Source: Methanothermus fervidus DSM 2088 | GTDB lineage: Archaea > Methanobacteriota > Methanobacteria > DSM-2088 > Methanothermaceae | Assembly (NCBI GenBank): GCA_000166095.1 | Contig: CP002278.1 | Span: 900,001-964,000 of the forward strand | DNA: 64,000 bases | Direction of reading: 5' to 3' | In this document: one piece after another, positions 26,403 to 35,177 of the stretch | Layout: every line of letters starts with the position of its first letter | How positions within the stretch are numbered: the first letter of the stretch is position 1 | Translations under genes and position numbers: made by a program | Notes under the pieces: model-generated | Database searches by the model: none | Seen by the model: the letters and a program-made list of their open reading frames with translations, nothing else | Told to the model about the DNA's origin: nothing

Positions 26403-28241
26403 ATGAGAAAAATGTTTATTCCGACACTGTTCTTCTTAAGTCTCTTGCTTGTGAATACAGCTCATGCCGCCAAAGTTGTATATGTCCATGAAAATGGTAG
26501 TGACATATATGATGGTAGTTCTTGGACTCATGCCTTGAAAACATTGAATAAAAGTATTGATATTGTGGAAAATGGTGGGATTATATATGCCTGTGGAAAA
26601 TTTCAGGCGAGCAATATAACAATAAATAAAAATTTAAGTATTGTTGGTAAAAACACGACAATATTTGATGGAAGTGGGAGTGGAATTTTGGAAATAACTC
26701 CAGGAAACACTGTTAAACTGGTTAATTTAATATTTGTAAATGGTAATAGGACAGAAGGCGGAGCAATAATTAATAAAGGATGTTTAATAATTGAAAATTG
26801 TACTTTTATAAATAACACGGCAATATATGGAGGGGCTATTAGAAGTTATGGCAACTTAACAATTAAAAATTCATTGTTTAAAAGTAATGTGGCATTTACA
26901 GATGAAGGTCGTGGGGGAGCAATTAACTGTGATGGAGCCCAAGAAACTAAAATAGAAAATTGTGAATTTTGGGATGGCATTGCTCCTCATAACGGCGGTG
27001 CTATATATGGTTGGCAATCAGGATATATTTATATAAAAAATTGTAAATTTGTTCGAAATAAGGCTCCAAATCCTGCTCATGGCGGTGCAATTTACGTTAG
27101 ATGGACAAATGTTGTGATAGAAAATTCTGAATTTATAAACAATACAGCAGAAGTTGGAGGAGCATTAAGAAATCATGATGGAGTAATGAAAATAGTAAAT
27201 TGTACATTTATAGGCAATATTGCAAGTGGTTGGAAAAAAAGAGGTCCAATAGGCGGTGCATTAGAAAATGGTCTTAATATGACAATAGAGAATTCTACAT
27301 TCATAAATAATTTTGCAGAAAAACAAGGGGGAGCGATTAATAATTATGGTACACTAATAATTAAAGGCTGCAGTTTTCTTAATAATAAATCTCCTAGAGG
27401 ATCAGCGATTTATAATAGCAATGGAACTTTAACAGTTTCATTTTCAAGATTCGTTGACAATGAAGGAGACGTTGATATAAATTCTACAAATCAAAATGTA
27501 ACCGCTGAATTAAATTGGTGGGGTCAAAATAATCCTGACTTTAGTAAAAGAGTGGCAGGGTTTAATGTTACAAAATGGTTAGTACTTAAAGTAATTCCAA
27601 TACCTGAAAGATCTGAAATTAAAGTGTCAATCACAAGTGATAATTATGGAAACCAATATGACCCCAAAGATGGCTGTATTCCACCAACACCAGTGTTGTT
27701 TAAATTAGATCCATCTTCAAATGCTAGTGGAATTTTAAAACCAGAATACTGTCTTACAGACAATGGAGAATGCATAAGTAAATTTATAACAATAAAGCCA
27801 GGAACTGCTATCATAACAACTACAGTAGACCATGAAACTATTAGTACAAGGATGGAAGCATCAATCCAAAACAAAACCTTCACAATAACCCTAACAAACT
27901 TAGGAAAATCAACAATAACCATAAAATATTACATCTCAATCTACACAAATCCAGTTAATGGAACTAAAGTCAGCTATAGAGAATTAACAATAACTCTAAA
28001 GCCAAATGAAACAAAAACAATAGAGTTAGGTAAATATCCATTTAAATATGCAGTATCTGGAACAATGATTGTCAAAAATCCATCAAGATATAGAATTCCA
28101 TTAAATCTAAGAATAAAATATGAAATTGAGGGATTGAATCCACAGATGAGGGAGATAAGTAAATACATAGCTCCAAGGGGAGAATTTAGGTATATAGCTA
28201 GATATACAGGGAAAGAAGAAGGATATGCTGATGTTTGGTGA
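26403..28241 (+). CDS. secreted beta-helix adhesin-like protein with a novel C-terminal domain
   Basis: The 612-residue protein has a signal peptide (about 1-22, ending AHAA). A right-handed parallel beta-helix follows (about 25-400), made of repeats of the type GGAI-N-G-LTI-NCTF-NN seen in polymorphic outer-membrane and methanogen adhesin-like proteins. A linker domain (about 400-489) and a C-terminal domain (490-612) come next. There is no membrane helix at the end. The last 123 residues align with the end of the caspase-like protein at 54.0 kb, both finishing in DVW or DIW. I infer attachment to the cell wall or another surface through this domain. Start is ATG behind AGGAGGTGAAA. Confidence 0.85.
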   Translation: MRKMFIPTLFFLSLLLVNTAHAAKVVYVHENGSDIYDGSSWTHALKTLNKSIDIVENGGIIYACGKFQASNITINKNLSIVGKNTTIFDGSGSGILEITPGNTVKLVNLIFVNGNRTEGGAIINKGCLIIENCTFINNTAIYGGAIRSYGNLTIKNSLFKSNVAFTDEGRGGAINCDGAQETKIENCEFWDGIAPHNGGAIYGWQSGYIYIKNCKFVRNKAPNPAHGGAIYVRWTNVVIENSEFINNTAEVGGALRNHDGVMKIVNCTFIGNIASGWKKRGPIGGALENGLNMTIENSTFINNFAEKQGGAINNYGTLIIKGCSFLNNKSPRGSAIYNSNGTLTVSFSRFVDNEGDVDINSTNQNVTAELNWWGQNNPDFSKRVAGFNVTKWLVLKVIPIPERSEIKVSITSDNYGNQYDPKDGCIPPTPVLFKLDPSSNASGILKPEYCLTDNGECISKFITIKPGTAIITTTVDHETISTRMEASIQNKTFTITLTNLGKSTITIKYYISIYTNPVNGTKVSYRELTITLKPNETKTIELGKYPFKYAVSGTMIVKNPSRYRIPLNLRIKYEIEGLNPQMREISKYIAPRGEFRYIARYTGKEEGYADVW

Positions 28242-28242
28242 T

Positions 28243-28259
28243 TCTTTTTTTATTTTTTT
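28243..28259 (+). terminator. oligo-T terminator candidate after the adhesin
   Basis: T7 and T7 runs, interrupted by a single A, follow the adhesin stop by 2-3 bases. They precede the methyltransferase ribosome binding site. Confidence 0.35.
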
Positions 28260-28278
28260 AAATTTTGTGGTGATAAAA

Positions 28279-29055
28279 TTGGAAATTGATTGGAATGAAT
28301 TGTGGAAAGAAAAAATAAAAATTTATTCTAAAAATATTGATTGGGATTCACGAGCTAAAAAATTTAATAAAGCTATAAAATGCAATAATGATTATTCAAT
28401 CAATGTGTTAAAAAGAATTAAATTAGATCCAGAATGGAGTGTTCTTGATGTTGGATGTGGTCCTGGAACTCTTGCAATACCAATAGCAAAAGAAGTTAAG
28501 CATGTCACAGCAGTTGATATCTCTAAAGAAATGTTAAAGCTACTAAAAAAGAATGCTGAAAAAGAAGGTATATCAAACATAAATATTGTAAATGCTGATT
28601 TTAAAGACATTGACATTGAAAAAATAAAACCTCATGACGTTGTAATTGCCTCAAGGTTTTGTGGATTAACCGGTGACTTAAAATACGAATTAAAAAAGTT
28701 GGATTCATTAGCAAAAAAATATGTTTATATAACTTCATTAGCACAAGACAGAAAATTAAATCTTAAAATTTATAAAGCATTAGGCAAGCCTATTTTTCCA
28801 ACTTATATATTTATCTACAATGTCCTGTATCAACTAGGAATTTTTGCAAATGTTGAAATATTTGATTCTAAAATCTACCAGGTTTTTAAAAATATAGATG
28901 AGGCTGTGAATGATTGGAAATGGTTTATGAAACTAAATAAAAAAGAAGAAAAAATTTTAAGGAATATAATATCTTCAAATCTTAAAAAAACTCAAAATGG
29001 TTTTATTTATCAAGACAAAGTTAAGTGGGCATTAATTTGGTGGAGAAAGTTGTAG
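28279..29055 (+). CDS. class I SAM-dependent methyltransferase
   Basis: The 258-residue protein has the SAM-binding motif VLDVGCGPGTLAIPIA, acidic residue AVDIS after the second strand, and NADFKDI, so it is a class I methyltransferase. The C-terminal half contains ASRFCGLTGDL and ends with KVKWALIWWRK; no substrate is apparent. TTG at 28279 is preceded by GTGGTGATA, so I use it instead of the longer frame from 28225. It lies 37 bp after the adhesin, possibly in the same transcript, and its stop codon lies within the palindrome at 29051. Confidence 0.85.
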   Translation: MEIDWNELWKEKIKIYSKNIDWDSRAKKFNKAIKCNNDYSINVLKRIKLDPEWSVLDVGCGPGTLAIPIAKEVKHVTAVDISKEMLKLLKKNAEKEGISNINIVNADFKDIDIEKIKPHDVVIASRFCGLTGDLKYELKKLDSLAKKYVYITSLAQDRKLNLKIYKALGKPIFPTYIFIYNVLYQLGIFANVEIFDSKIYQVFKNIDEAVNDWKWFMKLNKKEEKILRNIISSNLKKTQNGFIYQDKVKWALIWWRKL

Positions 29056-29063
29056 TAACTACA
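29051..29063. promoter_or_regulatory. palindrome upstream of the fwd operon, possible operator
   Basis: TGTAGTAACTACA is a perfect palindrome of 6-bp arms around one A. It lies 6 bp before the TATA candidate at 29069. A partial copy, TGTAGTAAAAACA, occurs at 29130-29142, just before the fwdH start. The first gene of the operon encodes a helix-turn-helix protein, so autoregulation at this site is an attractive but untested idea. Confidence 0.45.
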
Positions 29064-29068
29064 TAATA

Positions 29069-29078
29069 ATATATAAAA
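29069..29078 (+). promoter_or_regulatory. TATA box candidate of the fwd operon
   Basis: The stretch AATATATAAAAT lies about 80 bp before the fwdH start, predicting initiation near 29100. A second A/T block at 29115-29130 is too close to the start codon for a leader carrying the GGGGTGA site. Confidence 0.4.
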
Positions 29079-29154
29079 TTTGCTACTTTTTGTCAAGTGA
29101 AAATTGTAATAAAAAATTTAAAAATATATTGTAGTAAAAACACATGGGGTGAAA

Positions 29155-29619
29155 ATGCCATCACATTTAGCCTCAGCCCTGAAGTGTATAACCGCAATAA
29201 AACTCAAAAAACAAGGATTATCACAAGCTAAAATATCTAAATTGCTTGGTATAAATAGATCAACGGTTTCTCATTATTTACACGGCAGAAATGTCTCTCC
29301 AAAATCACTAAAGGTAGCAAAAATAATAATCAATTTTTGTCCAAGAGATTTCATACTTTTTGTACAGAGTGTTATAGAAAAAAAAGAAGAAGTAAAAACA
29401 ATAGTAAAGACATGTCAAAATAGAAACTTCAAAGTTCTTGTAAAAGATTCTTGTATTGGATGCGGAACATGTAGTGAAAAATGTCCTATGGATGCCATAA
29501 AAATTTCAGGGCTGAAGGCTAAAGTAAATTCTAAATTATGTTGCGGATGTGAATTTTGTATTAAAGTTTGTAAAACAAATTCAATTGAAATTATGGAGGT
29601 AAAAAACAATGGAAATTGA
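29155..29619 (+). CDS. fwdH: helix-turn-helix / two-[4Fe-4S] ferredoxin fusion, FwdH-like
   Basis: The 154-residue protein joins an N-terminal helix-turn-helix (about 1-65, with [21 protein letters not shown]) to a C-terminal ferredoxin domain with two complete [4Fe-4S] motifs ([12 protein letters not shown] and [12 protein letters not shown]). It occupies the place of fwdH in the Methanothermobacter fwdHFGDACB operon. It could carry electrons, or use its clusters to sense redox or iron state and regulate the operon; the fusion suggests the second. I chose ATG 29155 behind GGGGTGA. It overlaps fwdF by 11 bp. Confidence 0.8.
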   Translation: MPSHLASALKCITAIKLKKQGLSQAKISKLLGINRSTVSHYLHGRNVSPKSLKVAKIIINFCPRDFILFVQSVIEKKEEVKTIVKTCQNRNFKVLVKDSCIGCGTCSEKCPMDAIKISGLKAKVNSKLCCGCEFCIKVCKTNSIEIMEVKNNGN

Positions 29620-30634
29620 GACTATACATGAAAGATCTGGTAAAGAAACTAGAGAATTAATATTTAATGAAGAAAAATGCAATGTTTGTGGCCTTTGTGA
29701 AAAAATTTGCCCTGTTAACGCTATTGAGGTATCTCCTCCTGGTGCAGTAGTTAGGGAAGAAAACATATCAAAATTAATTCTAGATGAAGACAAATGCGTA
29801 CTTTGTGGTATGTGTAGTTCTATATGTCCATATGATGCATTAGATTTACAAATTGACAAAAAATCTATCAAAGATATTCCTGAATATCCTACTTTAATAA
29901 AATCTTCTGAAATTGATGAAGAAAAATGCATATATTGTAAATCATGTGAAATAGTTTGCCCCCAAGGAGCTATTACAATAACAAGAGAACTTCCTGAAAG
30001 ATCTGAATTAGTGACAGGGGAAATTGAAATAGATAAAGATAAATGTATATTCTGTGGTGTTTGTGAGGAAATGTGTCCAGCAGCAGCTATAGAAATAGAA
30101 TGGAAAGAACCTACATCTATTGATCCATCAACTGCTAACGATATACGGGTAGATGAGAAAAAATGTGTATATTGTATGATTTGTAAAAGAGTTTGTCCTG
30201 TAAATGCAATAAAAGTGATATGTAAAGTTTGTCCATACGGAGAATACGAAATAAAAGAACCAGAAATAAAAGGAAGTACATATATAGACTCAGAATTATG
30301 TGTTAATTGTGGATGGTGTCAGGAAACATGTCCAGTTGATGCTATAAAAATTGAGAAACCATTTGAAGGAACTGTGGAAATAAATGAGGAATTATGTCAA
30401 GGATGTGCAACATGTGTCGAGGTATGTCCATGTAATGCATTATCATTCCCAAAACCATCAAAACCTGGAGAAAAACCACAAAAATTACACATAGAAGAAA
30501 AATTCTGTGTTTATTGTGGCGCTTGTGAAAAAGCTTGTCCAACAGATGCAATAAAAGTTAGGAGAACTAATATAAAACATACGCCAATATTATCAAAAGC
30601 TTGGAAAGTAAGATTCGACAGTCTAAAAGAATAA
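29609..30634 (+). CDS. fwdF: formylmethanofuran dehydrogenase polyferredoxin subunit FwdF
   Basis: FwdF is the electron wire of formylmethanofuran dehydrogenase, the enzyme that reduces CO2 to formylmethanofuran in the first step of methanogenesis. The 341-residue protein carries eight CxxCxxCxxxCP motifs, from [12 protein letters not shown] to [12 protein letters not shown], so eight [4Fe-4S] clusters. An additional CKVCPYGEY lies between motifs five and six. It starts at ATG behind GGAGGT and overlaps fwdH. Confidence 0.95.
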   Translation: MEIETIHERSGKETRELIFNEEKCNVCGLCEKICPVNAIEVSPPGAVVREENISKLILDEDKCVLCGMCSSICPYDALDLQIDKKSIKDIPEYPTLIKSSEIDEEKCIYCKSCEIVCPQGAITITRELPERSELVTGEIEIDKDKCIFCGVCEEMCPAAAIEIEWKEPTSIDPSTANDIRVDEKKCVYCMICKRVCPVNAIKVICKVCPYGEYEIKEPEIKGSTYIDSELCVNCGWCQETCPVDAIKIEKPFEGTVEINEELCQGCATCVEVCPCNALSFPKPSKPGEKPQKLHIEEKFCVYCGACEKACPTDAIKVRRTNIKHTPILSKAWKVRFDSLKE

Positions 30635-30649
30635 AAGGAGGTTCTAAAA

Positions 30650-30898
30650 TTGGCATTGGAATTAAAAGTATATCCAGACCTTTGTCATGGTTGTGGAAAT
30701 TGTGTTGTAGCCTGCCCTGTAAATGCATCAAATAATCCTGACGTTGCAGGAGGAAAAGGTCCAACAGAAGACAATAAATTGGTTATAATAGTTGAAGATG
30801 GAACTGTAACTATTTTAAATCCTGAATTGTGTGAAAAATGTGGAACATGCGTTGAATCTTGCCCTGTTGACGCAATAAGATTGGAGGAATCAAAATGA
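30650..30898 (+). CDS. fwdG: formylmethanofuran dehydrogenase ferredoxin subunit FwdG
   Basis: FwdG links the FwdB cluster to the FwdF wire. It is an 82-residue ferredoxin with two [4Fe-4S] motifs, CHGCGNCVVACP and CEKCGTCVESCP, separated by the family's loop NPDVAGGKGPTEDNK. The start is TTG behind AAAGGAGGT. Its stop overlaps the fwdD start as ATGA. Confidence 0.94.
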   Translation: MALELKVYPDLCHGCGNCVVACPVNASNNPDVAGGKGPTEDNKLVIIVEDGTVTILNPELCEKCGTCVESCPVDAIRLEESK

Positions 30899-31278
30899 AG
30901 GCAATATTAAATACAGGAAGGACAATATGGCAAGGACAGGCAATAGAAGCAGGTAAGGATTTAGATTTATATATAGATGCAGCAGCTGTTGTATATATGA
31001 ATCGTGAAATGATGAATGAATTAGGAGTAAAGGAAGGAGATAATGTTAAGGTCAAATCAAAATATGGAGAAGTAGTTGTTAAAGTTGTAGAAGCAAAAGA
31101 ACCCTTACCAGAAGGGATGATATATATTCCTATGGGTCCTTGGGCAAATAAGGTTGTTAGACCAAATACCGATTCTACTGCAACACCAAGTTTTAAAAAT
31201 GTTCCTGTTGAAGTGGAACCAACTGATGAAGAAGTTCCCGACATGCCTACTTTAATGAAAACTTATGGAAAAGAATAG
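30895..31278 (+). CDS. fwdD: formylmethanofuran dehydrogenase subunit FwdD
   Basis: FwdD forms the second half of the molybdopterin-binding module together with FwdB. The 127-residue protein has the molybdopterin dinucleotide-binding barrel signature (MNREMMNELGVKEGDNVKVKSKYGEVVVKV, then YIPMGPWANKVV and TDSTATPSFKNVPVEV). It starts in a 4-bp overlap with fwdG. Confidence 0.95.
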   Translation: MKAILNTGRTIWQGQAIEAGKDLDLYIDAAAVVYMNREMMNELGVKEGDNVKVKSKYGEVVVKVVEAKEPLPEGMIYIPMGPWANKVVRPNTDSTATPSFKNVPVEVEPTDEEVPDMPTLMKTYGKE

Positions 31279-31291
31279 GGGTGAATTAAAA

Positions 31292-33031
31292 ATGGAATAC
31301 ATAATAAAGAATGGTTTTGTTTACTGTCCTTTAAATAATATTGACGGAGAAAAAATGGATATTTGTGTAAAAGATGGTAAAATTGTTGAAGATGTAAGTA
31401 GCGATGCCAAAATAATAGATGCGAGCGGAAAAATAGTAATGCCTGGTGGTGTAGACCCACATGCACATTTAGCTGGAGGAAAAGTAAACGTTGGACGAAT
31501 GTATCGTCCTGAAGATAGTAGACGGGATGTTGAACCTAAAATTAAAGGAGGAAGATCTGGTAGTGGATTTTCAGTGCCTTCAACTTTTATGGCTGGATAT
31601 AGATTCGCACGTATGGGTTATACAACTGTAATGGAAGCTGCAATGCCTCCTTTATTAGCAAGACATACACATGAAGAATTCCATGATACTCCAATCGTTG
31701 ACCATGCTGCATATCCGCTATTTGGTAACAATTGGTTTGTAATGGAATATTTAAAAGAAGGTGATATAGACTCATGTGCAGCATATGTGTCTTGGTTGTT
31801 AGAAGCAACAAAAGGATATACCATTAAAATTGTAAATCCTGGAGGAACTGAAGCTTGGGGATGGGGAGGTAACGTACATAGTTTGGATGATCCAGTACCT
31901 TATTTTGAGATTACACCAAGAGAAATAATAAGAGGTCTTGCTGAAGTAAATGAAAAACTTCAACTACCACATTCAATACACTTACACTGCAACAATTTAG
32001 GACATCCTGGCAATTATGAAACTACTCTTGAATCATTCGAAGTTCCTAAAGGTATAAAACCAAATCCTGCTACAGGAGAAAGAGATACAGTTATTTATGC
32101 AACTCACGTCCAATTCCATAGTTATGGTGGAACAACATGGAGAGATTTTGAGTCAGAGGCTCCAAAAATAGCTGATTATGTGAATAAACATGATCATATA
32201 ATTATAGATGTTGGTCAAGTGACTCTTGATGAAACAACTACAATGACAGCCGACGGACCAATGGAATATGATTTACATTCATTAAATGGTTTAAAATGGG
32301 CAAATTGCGATGTTGAACTAGAAACAGGTTCTGGAGTAGTTCCATTCATATATTCACCTAAAGCTCCAGTGCCTTCAGTACAATGGAGTATTGGTCTAGA
32401 GTTGTTTTTACTAATAAAAGATGCAAGTAAAGTATGCCTAACAACAGATCATCCTAATGGAGGACCATTTACAAGATATCCACGAATTATTGCATGGTTA
32501 ATGAGTAATGAATACAGAACAAAATATATAGAGGAAAAAGTTCATAATTGGGCTCAAAGAAGAGGAAACATTGCGACAATTGATAGAGAATATACATTCT
32601 TTGAAGTAGCACAAGTTACTAGAGCTACTGCAGCAAAAGTTTTAGGATTAAGTGAAAATAAGGGACATCTAGGTGTTGGTGCAGATGCTGACATTGCTAT
32701 TTATGACATAAATCCAGAAGAGATAGATCCATCAAAAGATTATATGGAAATTGAAAAAGGATTTTCACGAGCCTCATATGTTTTAAAAGATGGAAAAATC
32801 GTAGTTAAAGATGGAAAAGTTGTTAGACCAAGATTACATGGTAGAACTTACTGGTCCAAGAGTAGAATAGAAAATGAAGACATCGTTGAAGAAGTAATGA
32901 AAGATGTCAAAGAAAGATTTAGACAATATTACTCAGTGAATTTTGATAACTACCCTGTTCAAAAAGCATACTTCCCACGTTTAGTTGCAGTTGAAGGTGC
33001 TAATTCACATATCCCCTTGCCTTCTGTATGA
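31292..33031 (+). CDS. fwdA: formylmethanofuran dehydrogenase subunit FwdA (formyl transfer amidohydrolase)
   Basis: FwdA is an amidohydrolase-type subunit in which formate condenses with methanofuran. The 579-residue protein has the binuclear metal motif DPHAHLAGGKVN, the stretch YTIKIVNPGG with the lysine that is carboxylated in the family, HLHCNNLGHPGN, and CLTTDHPNGGPFTRYP near the C-terminal third. I use ATG 31292, with GGGGTGA upstream, instead of the frame start at 31265 inside fwdD. Confidence 0.95.
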   Translation: MEYIIKNGFVYCPLNNIDGEKMDICVKDGKIVEDVSSDAKIIDASGKIVMPGGVDPHAHLAGGKVNVGRMYRPEDSRRDVEPKIKGGRSGSGFSVPSTFMAGYRFARMGYTTVMEAAMPPLLARHTHEEFHDTPIVDHAAYPLFGNNWFVMEYLKEGDIDSCAAYVSWLLEATKGYTIKIVNPGGTEAWGWGGNVHSLDDPVPYFEITPREIIRGLAEVNEKLQLPHSIHLHCNNLGHPGNYETTLESFEVPKGIKPNPATGERDTVIYATHVQFHSYGGTTWRDFESEAPKIADYVNKHDHIIIDVGQVTLDETTTMTADGPMEYDLHSLNGLKWANCDVELETGSGVVPFIYSPKAPVPSVQWSIGLELFLLIKDASKVCLTTDHPNGGPFTRYPRIIAWLMSNEYRTKYIEEKVHNWAQRRGNIATIDREYTFFEVAQVTRATAAKVLGLSENKGHLGVGADADIAIYDINPEEIDPSKDYMEIEKGFSRASYVLKDGKIVVKDGKVVRPRLHGRTYWSKSRIENEDIVEEVMKDVKERFRQYYSVNFDNYPVQKAYFPRLVAVEGANSHIPLPSV

Positions 33032-33041
33032 GGTGATATTC

Positions 33042-33854
33042 ATGAAAGAATTAATATTAGTTCCAAAAGATCAGCCAGAAGTACCACTTGAAGCTCCTGT
33101 AATAAAACCAGATGTTTTTGCAGGTAAAAAGATAAAAGAAATTGAAGAATTAGAAATTAGACAAGGTAATACAGTGGTAAAATTATCAGAGTTTTTTGAT
33201 GTCAGTGGTAAAACTTCAGAAAATCCAAATGAATTACGAATAGTTATAGATGGCGATGCAAACAGGACAAAAAGAATAGGTGAAGAAATGAAAAGCGGTG
33301 AAATCATTGTCAATGGCGATGTGAACATGTATGTAGGAGCAGCGATGAGAGGTGGAAGGATTGTTGTTAATGGCAACGCAGATTCATGGGCAGGTCAAAA
33401 TATGCAAGGTGGAGAATTAATAATCAAAGGAGATGCTGGAGATTATTTAGGTTCTGCCTACCGTGGCGACTGGAGAGGCATGAAAGGTGGTACAATAATT
33501 GTTCATGGAAATGTTGGAAATGAAATAGCAGAATATATGCGTGGAGGAAAAATAATAGTCAAAGGAAATGCAAATATAATGCCAGGAATACATATGAATA
33601 ACGGACTTTTAATCATTGAAGGAGATGTAGTAGCAAGAGTCGGAGCTGAAATGTTAGGAGGAACCATTGTAGTTAAAGGTGTTATAGAGGAATTTTTACC
33701 AGGATTTGAATATTTAGGAGTTGAAAAAGATATCAATGTCCAAAATGAGTCAATTTCTGGTTTATATTATAAATTTAGAGGAGATTATGCTGTTAAAGGT
33801 GCGAAAGGAATTGTTTATGCCGCTGTCGGAAAAAACGACCATATAATACCTTAA
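33042..33854 (+). CDS. fwdC: formylmethanofuran dehydrogenase subunit FwdC
   Basis: FwdC is a structural beta-helix subunit related to the C-terminal domain of glutamate synthase. The 270-residue product shows the repeats of GG-I-V-G-A type (MRGGRIVVNGNADSWAGQNMQ, MKGGTIIVHGNVG, MRGGKIIVKGNAN, MLGGTIVVKG). The start is ATG 33042 behind AGGTGATA, 11 bp after the fwdA stop; the longer frame into fwdA is not needed. Confidence 0.95.
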   Translation: MKELILVPKDQPEVPLEAPVIKPDVFAGKKIKEIEELEIRQGNTVVKLSEFFDVSGKTSENPNELRIVIDGDANRTKRIGEEMKSGEIIVNGDVNMYVGAAMRGGRIVVNGNADSWAGQNMQGGELIIKGDAGDYLGSAYRGDWRGMKGGTIIVHGNVGNEIAEYMRGGKIIVKGNANIMPGIHMNNGLLIIEGDVVARVGAEMLGGTIVVKGVIEEFLPGFEYLGVEKDINVQNESISGLYYKFRGDYAVKGAKGIVYAAVGKNDHIIP

Positions 33855-33870
33855 AAGGAGGTTTTATAAA

Positions 33871-35169
33871 TTGAAATTAGTTAAAAATGTTGTATGTCCA
33901 TTCTGTGGAACTTTATGTGATGATATAATTGTAAAAGTAGAAGGAAATGAAATTGTTGGAACAATGAATGCCTGCCGTATTGGTCACAACAAATTTGTTC
34001 ATACGGAAGGTGCAACACGTTATAAAAAACCATTGATGAAAAAAAATGGTAAATGGGTCGAAATTAGTTATGAAGAAGCAATTGAAAAGACAGCAGAAAT
34101 CTTGGCAGAATCAAAAAGACCTTTACTTTATGGGTGGAGTTGTACTTCATGTGAAGCTCACAGTGTAGGTCTGGAACTTGCTGAAGAATGTGGTGCTGTT
34201 ATAGATAACACAGCGTCAGTATGTCATGGTCCTTCAATCCTTGCTGTTCAGGATGTTGGATATCCTATTTGTACACTTGGAGAAGTAAAAAATAGAGCAG
34301 ATGTCGTAGTTTATTGGGGTTGCAATCCAATGCATGCACATCCTCGACATTTATCACGCCATGTATTCTCAAGAGGATTTTTCAGAGATAGAGGTAGAGT
34401 TGATAGAACTTTAATAGTTGTGGATCCAAGAAAAACAGATACTGCAAAATTAGCAGATATACATTTACAAGTTGAATATAATAGGGATTATGAATTAATA
34501 GATGCCATGAGAACAATGATTCAAGGACATGACATACTTTATGATGAAGTAGCAGGAGTACCTAAAGATCTAATTGAAGAAGCCGTCGAAACAATGAAAA
34601 ATGCACAATTTGGTATATTATTCTTTGGTATGGGGCTTACTCACAGCCGAGGTAAACATAGGAACATAGATACAGCAATAATGATGGTTGAGGATCTAAA
34701 CGATTATGCAAAATTCAATCTTATACCTATGCGAGGTCACTACAATGTCACAGGATTCAATCAAGTAGCTGCTTGGGAAAGTGGTTATCCATACTGTGTA
34801 GATTTTTCAACAGATGTTCCAAGATACAATCCTGGAGAAACTGGTGCAAATGATTTACTTCAAAATAAAGAAGCAGACGCAATGATGGTTGTTGCATCTG
34901 ATCCTGGAGCACATTTCCCACAAAAAGCAATAGAAAGGATGGCAGAGATACCACTAATTGCTATAGAACCACACCGAACACCAACAACAGAGTTAGCAGA
35001 TATAATAATACCTCCAGCTATTGTTGGACTTGAAGCTGAAGGAAGTGCATATAGAATGGAAGGAGTACCATTGAGAATGAAAAAAGTTGTTGATACTGAT
35101 TTACCATCTGATGAAGAAATATTGAAAGATATACTTAAGAAAGTAAGAGAAATAAAGTCAGGTAAATAA
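33871..35169 (+). CDS. fwdB: formylmethanofuran dehydrogenase catalytic subunit FwdB (cysteine form)
   Basis: FwdB binds the tungsto- or molybdopterin and reduces CO2 to formate. The 432-residue protein has the N-terminal [4Fe-4S] ligands (CPFCGTLCDD and a later Cys35), and NTASVCHGP puts a cysteine at position 118, the metal ligand in the tungsten enzyme. It is encoded by TGT, so this is not the selenocysteine form. Other family parts are YWGCNPMHAHPRH and VVDPRKTDTA. TTG start behind AAAGGAGGT. It ends 8 bp before the convergent wtpC. Confidence 0.96.
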   Translation: MKLVKNVVCPFCGTLCDDIIVKVEGNEIVGTMNACRIGHNKFVHTEGATRYKKPLMKKNGKWVEISYEEAIEKTAEILAESKRPLLYGWSCTSCEAHSVGLELAEECGAVIDNTASVCHGPSILAVQDVGYPICTLGEVKNRADVVVYWGCNPMHAHPRHLSRHVFSRGFFRDRGRVDRTLIVVDPRKTDTAKLADIHLQVEYNRDYELIDAMRTMIQGHDILYDEVAGVPKDLIEEAVETMKNAQFGILFFGMGLTHSRGKHRNIDTAIMMVEDLNDYAKFNLIPMRGHYNVTGFNQVAAWESGYPYCVDFSTDVPRYNPGETGANDLLQNKEADAMMVVASDPGAHFPQKAIERMAEIPLIAIEPHRTPTTELADIIIPPAIVGLEAEGSAYRMEGVPLRMKKVVDTDLPSDEEILKDILKKVREIKSGK

Positions 35170-35177
35170 CCCCTTCC

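Noticed and set aside
33871-35169. FwdB as the selenocysteine isoform
   Set aside because: Position 118 is encoded by TGT (Cys), not TGA, and no in-frame stop occurs.
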